A DNA stretch of 64,000 bases from Gp6-AA40 sp963723495 (GCA_963723495.1 CAVRQR010000011.1:310001-374000); one strand, 5' to 3'; numbered from the stretch's first letter, positions 1-8,924 are shown. The notes: a model not told the origin generated them from the letters alone. Numbers and translations: made by a program.

Positions 1-2176
1 TCGCTCCAGAAAGGATGTGAGGCGTTCGGTGTCGAGCACGGCAAGCAGACTGTCACCACCCATGGGATCGTCACGAACAGGTACATCGACTACAACCGGC
101 GCGACGTGTTGGCGACAACCGAACTCGCCGTGAAGCTGCTCACGGAATACGACGCGCACCCGATCCCCCTCCAGGTAACGAAGGCCTACTCGCCTGCGTC
201 GACCGGCAAGGCGTATCTCCCGGCCATGGGGATTCCGCCGATTCTCGAACGGCAGCCTGATTTTCCGGCAGCGTACCTGGGCGCGGCACAATCGGCCTTT
301 TTTGGCGGCCGGACCAGCGCGCACATTCGCAAAACAGTCGTGCCCGTCGTCTACACAGACTTTCTCTCGATGTATCCCACGGTCAACAGCCTGATGGGAC
401 TCTGGCGATTCGTGACGGCGGAACGAATTGCGGTGGAAGACTGCCGTGATGATGTCGAAAGGTTCCTGCGCGACCTTCGCGCAGAAGACCTCTTCAAGCA
501 GGAGACGTGGCCGCATCTCACCGCTTTCGTTCGCGTCGTCCCGAACGGCGATCTCTTGCCCACGCGCAGCCAGTGCACCAGAGAGCCACGATTGGCAAGT
601 CGCGATCAGCCACCTGTCCGCGCCCGACACCGAGGGCGACCAGCACGCGCTATGGTTTTCCCTGCCAGACGTCGTGGCATCAGTGCTCCTGACCGGCCGC
701 ATCCCGCGGATCGTCGATGCGTTTCGGCTCACGGCTCACGGCCAGCTCAAGACGTTGACACGGACCTCATTGCGAGGTGTCGTCGACATTGACCCGCGAC
801 ACCAGGACTTCTTTCGCGTCGTTATCGAGGAACGCAAGCGACTGTCACGACGGACCGACTGGACAGCGGATCAACGGCAGCGTGCGGACAAAGCGCTGAA
901 GGTGCTAGCCAACGCGACGAGCTATGGAATCTTCGCGGAGATGAATCGGCAGGAATCCGACGCAGCCGTGCGCGTGCAGTGTCACGGCATTGATCGTTCG
1001 CCGTTCACGTGTGAGGTGGCCCACCCCGATGTGCCAGGCGAGTACCGTTTTCCGCCAATCGCATCGCTGATCACGGGCGCGGCTCGGCTCATGCTGGCGA
1101 TGCTCGAACACGTCGTGACGGAACTGGCCGGCACGTATGCGATGGAGGATACCGACTCCATGGCGATTGTCGCCACGAAGCGGGGCGGGCTCGTCCCGTG
1201 CGTCGGTGGACCACATCGCATGAAGGATGGACGGGCCGCTGTACTCGCCCTGTCGTGGGACCAGGTGGACGCCATTTCCGACCGGTTCGCCTCACTCAAT
1301 CCGTACGACCCCACGGTCATACCTGGCTCAATCCTCAAGGTCGAGACCGACAACTTTGATCCAAATACCGGCAAGCAGCGGCAGTTGTACTGCCTCGCGA
1401 TCTCTGCCAAACGGTACGCCCTGTTCACTCTCGATAGGAAGGGCGTGCCCACGCTTGTACGGCACTCCCAGCACGGGCTTGGGCACCTGCTGAACCCGAC
1501 CGATCCCGACAGTGACGATCGGAACTGGATCGCGCAGGCATGGCTCAACATGGTGCGTCGCGCACTGGATCTGCCGACGAAGAGGCTGCCGTTCGAGGAC
1601 CGCCCTGCGATTGGGCGCATCACGATCAGTAGTCCGGCTATCATGCGGCCCCTCGCAGCGCTGAACGCCGGAAAGCCATACGCGGAACAACTGAAGCCGT
1701 TCAATTTTCTGCTGACCTGCCATGTGCGCAAGCTAGGTCACCCGCCAGGCGTGGATCCCGAACACTTCCACTTGATCGCACCCTTCGAATCAGATCCACG
1801 GCGCTGGACGAAGATGGATTGGATCGATCAGAACTCAGGCACGACCTACCGCATCACGACAGCGGGCCATTACGGTATTGCTGGCGTCGCACGCGTCAAG
1901 ACATACGGCGACGTGCTTGAGGAATACGAGTGGCACGCGGAGTCCAAATGTGCGGACGCGAACGGCGCGCCCAGCGACAAGACCACGATCGGGTTGCTGC
2001 AACGGCGGCATGTTCGCATCCGCGTCCTGAAATACATCGGCAAGGAGTCGAATCACCTGGAGGATGTGGAAAGCGGCGTGTTGCATGCCGCTGAGAGCGT
2101 CTACACGGAATATCCAGATCCGCGGCACGAGGAATGGAACACGATCCGCCAAGCTTTGCGACGCGTTTCCCTGTGA
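1..2176 (+). CDS. Family B DNA polymerase, 5'-truncated by window edge, one frameshift
   Basis: Template-directed DNA polymerase with a 3'-5' exonuclease. The frame is open from base 1. An Exo III-type YNRRDV lies near base 90, motif A (DFLSMYPT) near 360, motif B (ANATSYG) near 910 and motif C (EDTDS) near 1145. The first part reads in frame 1 to about base 575 and the rest in the frame ending at 2176; conserved text on both sides (GDLLPTRSQ, then ALWFSLPDVVASVLLTG) places one indel between about 575 and 590. About 725 residues are visible and the N-terminus is missing. It could be chromosomal or come from a mobile element; the IS and cassette-rich surroundings favour accessory DNA. The frameshift may be a sequencing error. 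Confidence 0.75.
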
Positions 2177-2585
2177 CGAATTTGAGCGTGTGACGGGAAA
2201 ATCGCGGCGGATGCTCATTGACGCACGACAAGGGCGACGGCGTCCGCACGCCCGCAATCGGCGATTGCTTGCGAGAATCGCGCGGCAAGTGGGCAAGTTG
2301 CGATAGAGTCCTGGCCGTGACACACCACTCCGCGAATCCCTATGACCCACTACCTCGACTTGTTTTCGCCGCAAACGTACAAAGCGTTTTGCCGCTCAGA
2401 CCAGTCCATTAGCGGTTTTCGCAAAACCCATGAAAAGCATGCACAGCGCGTACAGCCGGGAGATCGCTTCATCTGCTACATGAGCAAGGTCTCGCGATGG
2501 TTTGGCCTCTTGGAAGTCTTGAGCACATCGTTCGTTGATGAGCGGCCCATCTTTTATGAGGTTGACGACCCGTTCGTCGTCCGGT

Positions 2586-4174
2586 TGTCTGTGTTTAGCG
2601 GGTCAGTGTACCGCACGGATTGCCCGGAGCATCGACGGTACGGTGGGTGTGGGTGCCGTGAGCAGCGCGACGAGCAGATCCGTTGCATCGAGGGCGCGTT
2701 GGCCGGCGGTGCGCAGCACACTGGCGAGCACTTGCTGACTGTCCGCACCACGGCGCGTGCGATTGCCGCCGCCGCACATTTTGCGCGTGACGACGGCCGG
2801 GCGCAGCGCGTGCTCGGCGCGCCAGTTGGTGGCGTCGAGGGTCGGGTCGAACAGAAAGCTGAAGATGGCGGCGAATTCGACGATGAGGTGCTGTTGAAAC
2901 CGTCGCACGGCGAGTCGGCGACTCGGCGTGCGCTGCAGAAGCTGGCCCAGCCGCTCGAGGTACTGCCCGCGCGCGACTGCCAGACCGTGCTCGGAGATCA
3001 CGCCCGCGTGATAGCGATCGCGGGTTAGCAGCGCGGCCTGCAGGGTCGCTTTCACGGCCGTGACGAAGGGCTGCTCCGGATAGTCGAGCAGCAAGACACG
3101 ACACCGCCGCAGCAGATGCGCGAGACAGGTCTGGTGCGCGGCGTGCGTAAACTGGCGATACGACTGCCAGCCGTCACGCTGCAGCACGCCAGGATAGTCC
3201 ACGCCGATGACGTGCGCGGCCTGCGCGAGGCCGCGCCCGGCTGGATGGCATAGACGGTCGTCTCCGGCGTGACAAAGGCCCAGAGCCACTGCAAATCGGC
3301 GTCGACGCGCCAGCTCGTTTCGTCGGCGGTCACCACCGGACTGCCGCGCACCGTCGCGCACAACAGGGTCATAGCTCGGCTGCGCCTGCCGGGCGGCCCG
3401 ATGGACGGCGTGGACCAGCCCACCCCGCGTGACCGTCAAGTGGAAGCGATCGCGGACGAGGGTCGCGATCTTCCCATACGGCAGGCCCAACCGCTTATTG
3501 AGGAGCACCGCGAAGGCGACCGCCTCGGGCCCGAGTTGCGCGGCGGCGGCGCCGAGGGCGTCGGAGGTTCGCAGCGGATGCCGGCCTTGCAGGCGCCGAC
3601 GACACTGGGTGCACTGGTCCAATGTGCACGTCGAACCGGCGGACGATCGGGCGCTGCACCGGCAGCTCCTCTTGATATTGCGGCGCCACTCGAACTCGGC
3701 GCACCGGGCCGGCACAATGCGGGCACTGCGGTGGCAACGGCGCCTGATACGTCTCGTCGATCTGCCCTGGCGGCAGGCGATGGGCCGTGCGCCCGTAGGC
3801 CGCTCCTGCTTTGCGGCCCGGCCGCCGCGGCAGGGCCACCCGCGTGCCGCGCGAGAACGGCGCCGCTGGCCGAGACACCGCCCGGCGCGCGGCCTCCAGT
3901 TCGTCTTTCAGCTTCTCGTTTTCCCGCCGCAGGCGCTGTCGCTCCGCCTCCGACCGCCGCAGGTCCTCTTCCAGCTGCGCGATGCGCCGCGCTTGATCCT
4001 CGATGATCTGCTGCGGGTCACCAGGCGGCGGCGGCTCGTCGCGCTGCGGCACGAGTCGGTTATGCCAGATTCACGTGCGCAGGACAAGAGAAAACCTCAG
4101 GGCCTCGGCGCCTCGATGTGTCGTGATCAGCGGGATGGCGCGGGTCAGCGTGGGGCTGACCCGCTAAACAGATA
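2586..4174 (-). mobile_element. IS66-family insertion sequence (tnpC-only type)
   Basis: A 1589-bp insertion bounded by 8-bp direct repeats CGTCCGGT at 2578-2585 and 4175-4182, the 8-bp target duplication known for IS66. Inverted ends share TTTAGCGGGTCAG (left from 2594; right, reversed, ending at 4168), with a 2-base length difference outside this core. The right end carries a second inverted copy that makes a perfect 10-bp stem (4140-4149 with 4155-4164). One transposase gene lies on the minus strand. tnpA and tnpB are absent, as in the ISBst12-like subgroup. The matching target repeats suggest a fairly recent insertion. Confidence 0.85.
2603..4052 (-). CDS. tnpC: IS66-family transposase TnpC, frameshifted
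   Basis: DDE transposase of the IS66 element. The N-terminal part (4052 down to about 3640) has a coiled-coil/leucine-zipper segment (IAQLEEDLRRSEAERQRL) and a zinc-finger-like CPHC. The core follows in another frame: LGPEAVAFAVLLNKRLGLPYGK, then VVTADETSWRVDADLQWLW (first Asp) in a third frame at about 3235-3360, then back to GVLQRDGW (second Asp), HQTCLAHLLRR and NWRAEHALRPAVV (Glu). At least three indels, near 3640, 3360 and 3235, break the frame while all catalytic motifs survive. This is either an inactive copy or sequence error; the other broken genes in this window favour error. Start codon is GTG at 4052. Confidence 0.8.
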
Positions 4175-5098
4175 CGTCCGGTTTAAGGTCAAGCCGGTCG
4201 TCTGGTTGCCGCCGGAATTGTCGATTCCGGCGCTCGATGATGTCGTGTGGACAAAACTATCGTTCACCAAGAACCAATCGAAAGGCTCCACAAACTGGGC
4301 CGCCCGTGTGCGCGGCAGCTTGAGCCGCCTCAACGAAGAGGATGCGGCGGTTCTGGAAACCGTCCTACTGGAGCAGAACCAGAGGAGGCAGCCCTACCAT
4401 TTTGATCGAAAACTCTACGAGAAATTCGTCGATGAACCGAGCAAGGTGGCTGTCGTCGTTCCGACGGAAGAATCGGAGATTCAACAGCCCGCCGCGCCAG
4501 CGGAAGTGCGGGAATCGCTGCACATCCAAGCGCTCCTGGCAGACATCGGCACACGGTTAGGCTTTCAAGTCTGGATCCCCCGTAGCGATCGAACCGCAGT
4601 GCTCAATCTATGGAAGCCGAATGACGAAACGCAGGTCGCCAAAGAGCTGCCACTTCCATACGATGCGGATACGAATAAGACGATCGAGCAGATTGACATG
4701 CTTTGGCTAAAGAACAAACGTTCGATCGTTCGTGCTTTTGAAGTCGAGCACACGACCTCGATTTACTCCGGAATCCTTCGGATGGCAGATCTACTCGCGC
4801 TGCAGCCGAACATCATGATCAAACTGCACATCGTTGCGCCTATCGAACGCAAAGCCAAGGTGTTCGAAGAGCTGCGAAGGCCGGTGTTCGCCTATCTGGA
4901 GAATGGGCCGCTTTCAGAGCGGTGCAGCTATCTTTTGTACGACAGTCTGCGTTCTCTCCTGTCAGTTGAGCATCTCAGTCATTTGCGAGACGATGACTGG
5001 ACGAGGTACCAGGAGTTTGCTGAAGATGCAGAGTAGGTCTCTACCGTCACCGTGGCTCGCATGCGTGACACTGCATTAATAGTTGGTCCTGTAGCGCT

Positions 5099-5857
5099 AT
5101 GTGGAGACCCGAGACACCTTTCGAGCGACGAATGCGGGAGCTGTCTCGGTCGTTTCCTCCACCGCCGTGGCATCCCGCCCACGAGCTTCTCGCCGCCAGA
5201 GCTTTACTAGAGGGCGAACGCGACTTGCGGCTTCGAGAATGGTGGCGGGAGCTCAAAGAACAAGTCCCACCGTTCATGTTGTCGAGACTGGAAGGAGGGA
5301 CCGGTTTTCCACTCTCGAATCAATTGCGCCACTTCTTCAGAGAGGACGCTTCACGCTTTATGAAGCATGGGCCGCACTCGCTTCCGGGCTCATTTAACGT
5401 TGTCGAAAGCTTTTTGTTCTTTTCCTACAAGGTTTATTTGTTTGATTTGCGGCCAGAACACGAACACCTCCTCAGTTTTAGCGAGGACCTCGACTGGTAC
5501 ACGAGCGGTGCCTTTCCAGAAGTACCAGCGGCGTTGGTAGACATTCTGCCTGAGGGCGAAGTCCACTCCTACAACATGGTGGCGCCGTCTGAGGACTTTC
5601 GGCTCGCAACGCCTGAGTCGAACCTTATCCTGTTCGGCCTGGGCCTCGTCCGACACTCGACAGAACTGTCGATGATGGCGTTGGTCGGTGAGTCGCCACC
5701 TTACCTACCCGATTCAACTTTCGACGAAATCAAGGAGGACGGTCCGCGATTCCGAGGGAAGGAAAACATTGAACCAGATCCCGAGTATACAGTCGCGGAT
5801 CGCTATCATGCCGAAGCCCCTTCCTTCGCGCGCGTACGTTGTACTCGTGCGCTTTGA
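5099..5857 (+). CDS. Hypothetical protein, 252 aa
   Basis: An open frame starting at ATG 5099, 62 bases after the EVE gene. It is acidic and aromatic-rich (SFNVVESFLFFSYKVYLFDL; HLLSFSEDLDWYTSG) with no signal peptide or membrane segment. I recognise no family. Composition resembles the flanking T5orf172 and EVE genes, slightly richer in A and T than the housekeeping genes. The end is uncertain: an indel near 5810 could join it to the next frame, giving one long protein with a C-terminal T5orf172 domain. The neighbours suggest an accessory or defence-type island, but nothing in the sequence fixes its function. Confidence 0.5.
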   Translation: MWRPETPFERRMRELSRSFPPPPWHPAHELLAARALLEGERDLRLREWWRELKEQVPPFMLSRLEGGTGFPLSNQLRHFFREDASRFMKHGPHSLPGSFNVVESFLFFSYKVYLFDLRPEHEHLLSFSEDLDWYTSGAFPEVPAALVDILPEGEVHSYNMVAPSEDFRLATPESNLILFGLGLVRHSTELSMMALVGESPPYLPDSTFDEIKEDGPRFRGKENIEPDPEYTVADRYHAEAPSFARVRCTRAL

Positions 5858-6716
5858 CCTGTCCAGACGACGGTTCGTCGTCAGGTATGTGCATCTAGAT
5901 TCTGGGCCAAGCTATTTCGTTCTCACAGAGCGATCCAATCGGACTGGACGAAATGGCTCCCGCGAAGCGTGCGGATTTAGCCGGGAATATGAGAAGAGGA
6001 CTCGCACGTTACGATGGTTTACTCTCATCCCTCGCCACACTCATGTACCTGCCAGCGTTTTTTGTCGATCAGCACGCGAGGGTCAAGAAGACGGTCTTTA
6101 CTACCGAACTCCATGCACGTCGCTCAACTTCTGAGGTTCAGAAGGCGATCCGCGCTATCGGTAGAAGTCATGTGCCGTTCACAAGGGAAGTATGGTGCTT
6201 GGAGTCTCAGAATCCCGATCGACGCGAAGATACAAAGACGATTGCACCGCCAGACCTTGAGTTTGCCGAGACGGGCTTCTGGAAGTCTCTTCCCCCTGGA
6301 GACGTGGGAACGGACGAATCAGGCAACCCGATCGTTGGCAAGACCTGGGTCGAACGCACAGAGACATGGTCAACGCAACGGCTTGAGTCATTCGTTGTGC
6401 AGAGGCGTCTCAGCGCCGCTCGGGGGCCTAAAGCGGGAACCGTGTACGTCATGCGTTCAGGTTCTCACGGAATCGATCTGGCAAGATCGGTTTCACGAGG
6501 CGTGAGCCCGATGAACGCGCCTCGGAATTGAGCGGTGCGACTGGAGTGCCAACGCCGTTCGAGGTGCTTGCGAGATGGGAAGTAAATGACGTCCAGGCTG
6601 TCGAGGCTGAGGCTCACCGGCGTCTACGCAATTACAAAGTGAACAAACGGCGCGAGTTCTTCCGAGCGCCGCTCCCGATGATAATCGCCGAGTTGAACAA
6701 GATCGCTTCCGGCTGA
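5808..6716 (+). CDS. T5orf172 (GIY-YIG-type) domain protein, frameshifted
   Basis: The C-terminus is a recognisable T5orf172/Mug113-like GIY-YIG domain: GTVYVMRSGSHGI, then KIGFTRREPDERASELSGA (from 6483), and NKRREFFRAPLPMIIAEL. An indel at about 6480 separates the two parts, and a second near 5910 separates the N-terminal stretch (AYVVLVRFDLSRRRFVVRYV) from the middle (YDGLLSSLATLMYLPAFFVDQ). T5orf172 domains are putative nucleases common in phage and defence genes. The middle region is unassigned. The start at ATG 5808 lacks a clear ribosome site, so this may be the 3' part of the preceding gene. Confidence 0.6.
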
Positions 6717-6742
6717 CGCCCCAGGCCGGCTGACGCCCCAGG
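6709..6742. repeat. 17-bp perfect tandem duplication at a stop codon
   Basis: CCGGCTGACGCCCCAGG occurs at 6709-6725 and again at 6726-6742. The first copy contains the TGA that ends the T5orf172 gene. It looks like a recent slippage duplication. Confidence 0.9.
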
Positions 6743-6816
6743 CCAAGCCGTCGCGCGGTCCCCGTTTCGCGCACCAAGGCAACGATCAAGTTCGCCAGCA
6801 CGCTCACACGGCGCGA

Positions 6817-7012
6817 GGGGGTAACATTTCGCGCGCTACTCTGCGTGCGCCTGCGCGCATGAGTGCCCGCACCAGTCGAGCGCCGCTCCCAGCGTTCGCG
6901 CTCGCGTCTCACCGCTTGGGGGGCGTTTCGCGCGCTAACGTCTTCTGACCTTTTTGGCCGCGAATCCTACTGCTCGCGTGCGCCCGACCAGGGGGGTGAC
7001 ATTTCGCGCGCT
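6817..7012. repeat. Three spaced copies of a TTTCGCGCGCT repeat
   Basis: Copies at 6817-6837, 6918-6936 and 6992-7012 share a run of G, then TAACA, TGACA or nothing, then TTTCGCGCGCT. Start-to-start spacing is 101 and 74 bp. The first and third copies are nearly identical over 21 bp. The spacers share little obvious sequence and no cas genes are visible, so this is not a CRISPR array. Confidence 0.7.
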
Positions 7013-7081
7013 CTAGCTCCTATCCCGGCAATCAGGCCGCGGGGAGAGCTATTCAGACGGGAAAAGTGCTACACCCGCGCG

Positions 7082-7195
7082 CGTTCGAGCGTCGCGCGGG
7101 CGCGAGTCAACGCTTTACGTGCGTTTGGGCGCGCGAGTTTCTTTGTGGGAAATTCCAGGCGCACGTGGTTTGGCGTTATGCTGCGAACCGTGCCG
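7082..7195 (+). repeat. Diverged block repeat, copy A (partner at 8469-8590)
   Basis: Begins CGTTCGAGCGTCGCG, continues through CGCTTTACGT and ends around GGCGTTATGCTG. The partner copy has the same landmarks in the same order. Each copy sits just upstream of a coding region, and TTATGCT resembles a -10 box, so it may be a promoter-bearing segment. Confidence 0.5.
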
Positions 7196-7306
7196 GGATC
7201 GGACGTAAGACATGCCGGTCGGTCTAATACTAGTTAGCCGGACCGGCGAGTGTGACGCCGTTTCGATCGCCGTGGCCAGCGACTGCCCGTGTTGATGAGA
7301 GGTACC

Positions 7307-7801
7307 GTGAAACGTCACCTAGCGAGCGTTGTCAGTGCGGTCATTTCGACTTCGCTGCTTGGGTGCGCTGGCCCACCGACAGCCCCCTCGTTGTCTGCCC
7401 CGCTGCGCGCAGCCTTCGCTGGAGACTACACGCTGACGGTCCAGATTGACGAAGGATGTGTCGAGTTCGAGTCGCGCAGAGTATGGGCATACCGCGCGAT
7501 CCTCGAGGATCTGGGCTACCTGTCCGTTCGCGTCCTTGGCGGGGCGTTTACGGAACCCACAGCGGTGGGCCAGCTGTATACGTTCGACAACTCGCAGTTT
7601 CGCTTTCTCTTGAATATCCACGACGAGCTCTTTGACCGACTTCCGGCATCGCAAGAACTCCTGATCTATGGTGCCGGCGACGCGACAGGAACCGCGTCGA
7701 GCATCTCCGGTGTGGTTCGCGGAACGACCTCGCTCACGGGACGCTCCGGGAATCCTTGTGCCGGTTCACATTCCTTCACGTTTGTTCGGCAGGCGGGGTA
7801 G
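7307..7801 (+). CDS. Small lipoprotein in an integron-type cassette
   Basis: A protein of about 164 residues with a lipoprotein signal: a basic start, a hydrophobic stretch SVVSAVISTSLLGC and a lipobox Cys followed by AG. The mature part is beta-rich (AAFAGDYTLTVQ; SGVVRGTTSLTG; SHSFTFVRQ) with three more Cys and no family I recognise. GTG 7307 is preferred because AGAGG precedes it closely and it gives a basic n-region; ATG 7295 is the alternative. The stop TAG (7799-7801) lies 4 bases before an attC site, the usual layout of a mobile cassette gene. Confidence 0.65.
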   Translation: MKRHLASVVSAVISTSLLGCAGPPTAPSLSAPLRAAFAGDYTLTVQIDEGCVEFESRRVWAYRAILEDLGYLSVRVLGGAFTEPTAVGQLYTFDNSQFRFLLNIHDELFDRLPASQELLIYGAGDATGTASSISGVVRGTTSLTGRSGNPCAGSHSFTFVRQAG

Positions 7802-7805
7802 GCCC

Positions 7806-7879
7806 GGCTAACAGCGCGCTGCACCCGACGGCCGTCGGCGCAGCTGGGAGCGGCCGCGGGTGAGCGCGAATCGTTAGGC
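7806..7879 (+). other. Integron attC recombination site
   Basis: A 74-bp imperfect palindrome with the full attC plan. The R''-like box GGCTAAC (7806-7812) pairs 6 of 7 with the R' box GTTAGGC (7873-7879). L'' (CGCGCTGCACCCG, 7815-7827) pairs with L' (CGGGTGAGCGCG, 7857-7868) over 12 bp and leaves G7821 unpaired, which matches the extrahelical base that sets strand choice by the integron integrase. The terminal loop closes with CGGCCG at 7829-7834 and 7851-7856. It lies directly behind a cassette ORF. No integrase gene or attI is seen. Confidence 0.85.
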
Positions 7880-7915
7880 AGCAAGAGCGACGACGTGATC
7901 AATCCCACACTCTTC

Positions 7916-8452
7916 ATGGACTACATGAGCGGTTCGTTGGCTTCGGTGCACCGAGTGCTAACGTCTGGTTCATTGGATTGGAGCAAGGTAGAGGCGAGAA
8001 CCTTGCCGAGCTCGCGCGTCGACTGGATGTTTGGCGCGAATTGAGTGGTGGCCCTTTTGCGGACCTGCGCGAGTATTGTGAGCGCCTTGGTGAGTGTCGT
8101 TGGCACGGTCCATCGGCACGAATCCAACCGACACTTGGCAAGCTCGCGCGCCTGATGCTCGCGGTCGAGGGGAGAAGCATCGACACCGAGGCGGTTCGGA
8201 GCACCGCCCTCGCCGAGTCGCGCTGCTGCGGGAGGCGATTCGAGCGGCGGCGCCTAAGACGGTAAAGTCTTCCTTGGGACATCCGAGATGGAACGTGGTC
8301 CGAGATTGCGGGGAGTCGATTCGGTGACGGGCCCGCCGATGCCCGTTGGGCACGGCTGGGCGAGACTCGTTTGGTGGCGCTCACTCATCCGACAGCTCAA
8401 CGGGGCGAAGAACGCCGACTTCGAAAACATTGGCCGTGAGCTCGCCACCTAA
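7916..8452 (+). CDS. Cassette gene, possible uracil-DNA-glycosylase-like protein, frameshifted
   Basis: The gene begins 37 bases after the attC. Adding one C at about 7924 joins MDY to HERFVGFGAPSANVWFIGLEQG and RLDVWRELSG. Downstream text continues in other frames: RWHGPSARIQPTLGKL, an internal alanine-rich part, RLVALTHPTAQ and finally ADFENIGRELAT ending at TAA 8452. The NVWFIG start motif and a late HPTA motif resemble a uracil-DNA-glycosylase-like family common in soil metagenomes; I recall this family loosely. Several indels are needed, so the gene is either decayed or badly sequenced. Its TAA overlaps ACCTAAC (8447-8453), which fits an R'' box, but no matching L'/R' follows. Confidence 0.45.
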
Positions 8453-8468
8453 CACCTATCAGCCCACA

Positions 8469-8590
8469 CGTTCGAGCGTCGCGAGTCCGCGCTTTACGTT
8501 GCTGCCCAGCCGCGAGGACCAGAACTTGTGTAACCCGCTCATGGAAGATTCCACGCAAGCAGAGTTTGAGGTTATGCTGGTCCCGTGCAG
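8469..8590 (+). repeat. Diverged block repeat, copy B (partner at 7082-7195)
   Basis: Shares CGTTCGAGCGTCGCG and CGCTTTACGT with copy A, then a region about three-quarters identical that ends GTTTGAGGTTATGCTG. It lies between the second cassette gene and the DHFR-family relic. Confidence 0.5.
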
Positions 8591-8924
8591 GTCGGCTTCG
8601 GGGTGTCGGTCGGCCTATGTGTTGGTAACTACCCCGCCGGATGGCCGCGACCCAACTCGACTGTCCAGTTCGTGACCGACGGCATCAAAAGCGCGGCGAA
8701 GCCGGGCCGCCGCCGGGAAGTCCGTTGGGGTCCACGGCGCTGACACCATCCAGCAGTGCCTGAATGCTGGCCTCCTCGACGAAATCCACGCCGACATCGC
8801 GGCGGTTCTTCTTGGCTCCGGAGTTCGAAATTCCATCGCCGGCACGCCAGCCGTCCTTGGCAACCCGAAGGTGATCCCGGGCGTCGGCGTTACACACCTG
8901 CGCTACCCAGTACGCAAGGCGTAG
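8585..8924 (+). pseudogene. Dihydrofolate-reductase-family (RibD C-terminal type) relic
   Basis: Starts at GTG 8585 with VQVGFGVSVGL, like the family N-terminus, then jumps to FVTDGIKSAAK, which normally lies about 70-80 residues further in. After one indel near 8705 the C-terminal half is clear: AAGKSVGVHGADT, QCLNAGLLDEIHADIAAVLL, IPGVGVTHLRYPVRKA, stop TAG 8922-8924. The internal deletion cannot be a sequencing slip, so this is a true pseudogene. Intact members are NADPH-dependent reductases of uncertain substrate and are frequent cassette cargo. Confidence 0.65.

Larger units (their letters stand above)
2342..5036 (+). pseudogene. EVE-domain protein with C-terminal nuclease-like domain, split by an IS66-family element
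   Basis: The first 81 codons (2342-2584) read as an EVE/PUA-like domain: MTHYLDLFSPQTYKAF, PGDRFICYM, RWFGLLEV. EVE domains bind modified bases in nucleic acid. Coding resumes at 4182 and runs to 5036. Removing the insertion and one 8-bp target copy gives DDPFVVRFKVKPVVW in frame, an intact protein of about 365 residues. The C-terminal part contains QIDMLWLKNKR followed by RAFEVEHTTSIYSG, an Asp and Glu pattern like PD-(D/E)XK nucleases, then a conserved LRMADLLALQPN. The intact gene may have been a modified-DNA restriction factor; that role is inferred from domain order. Start ATG 2342 is chosen by match to the family start; its ribosome site is weak. Confidence 0.75.
6717..7306. other. 590-bp non-coding, repeat-rich stretch
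   Basis: No convincing gene lies here. It holds the tail of the 17-bp tandem duplication, three copies of a TTTCGCGCGCT-containing repeat, one member of a 27-bp direct repeat (7017-7043; partner 9144-9174), one copy of a block shared with 8469-8590, and a hairpin at 7214-7245 (CCGGTCGGTCTAA against TTAGCCGGACCGG). A GTTAGCC at 7233-7239 inside that hairpin may mark the 5' edge of the following integron cassette. Confidence 0.6.

Noticed and set aside
6817..7012. A CRISPR array
   Set aside because: Only three copies with unequal spacing, one of them shorter, and no cas genes.
8447..8577. A second attC running from ACCTAAC to GTTATGC
   Set aside because: The R-type words are present, but no L''/L' pairing can be found between them and no extrahelical base pattern.
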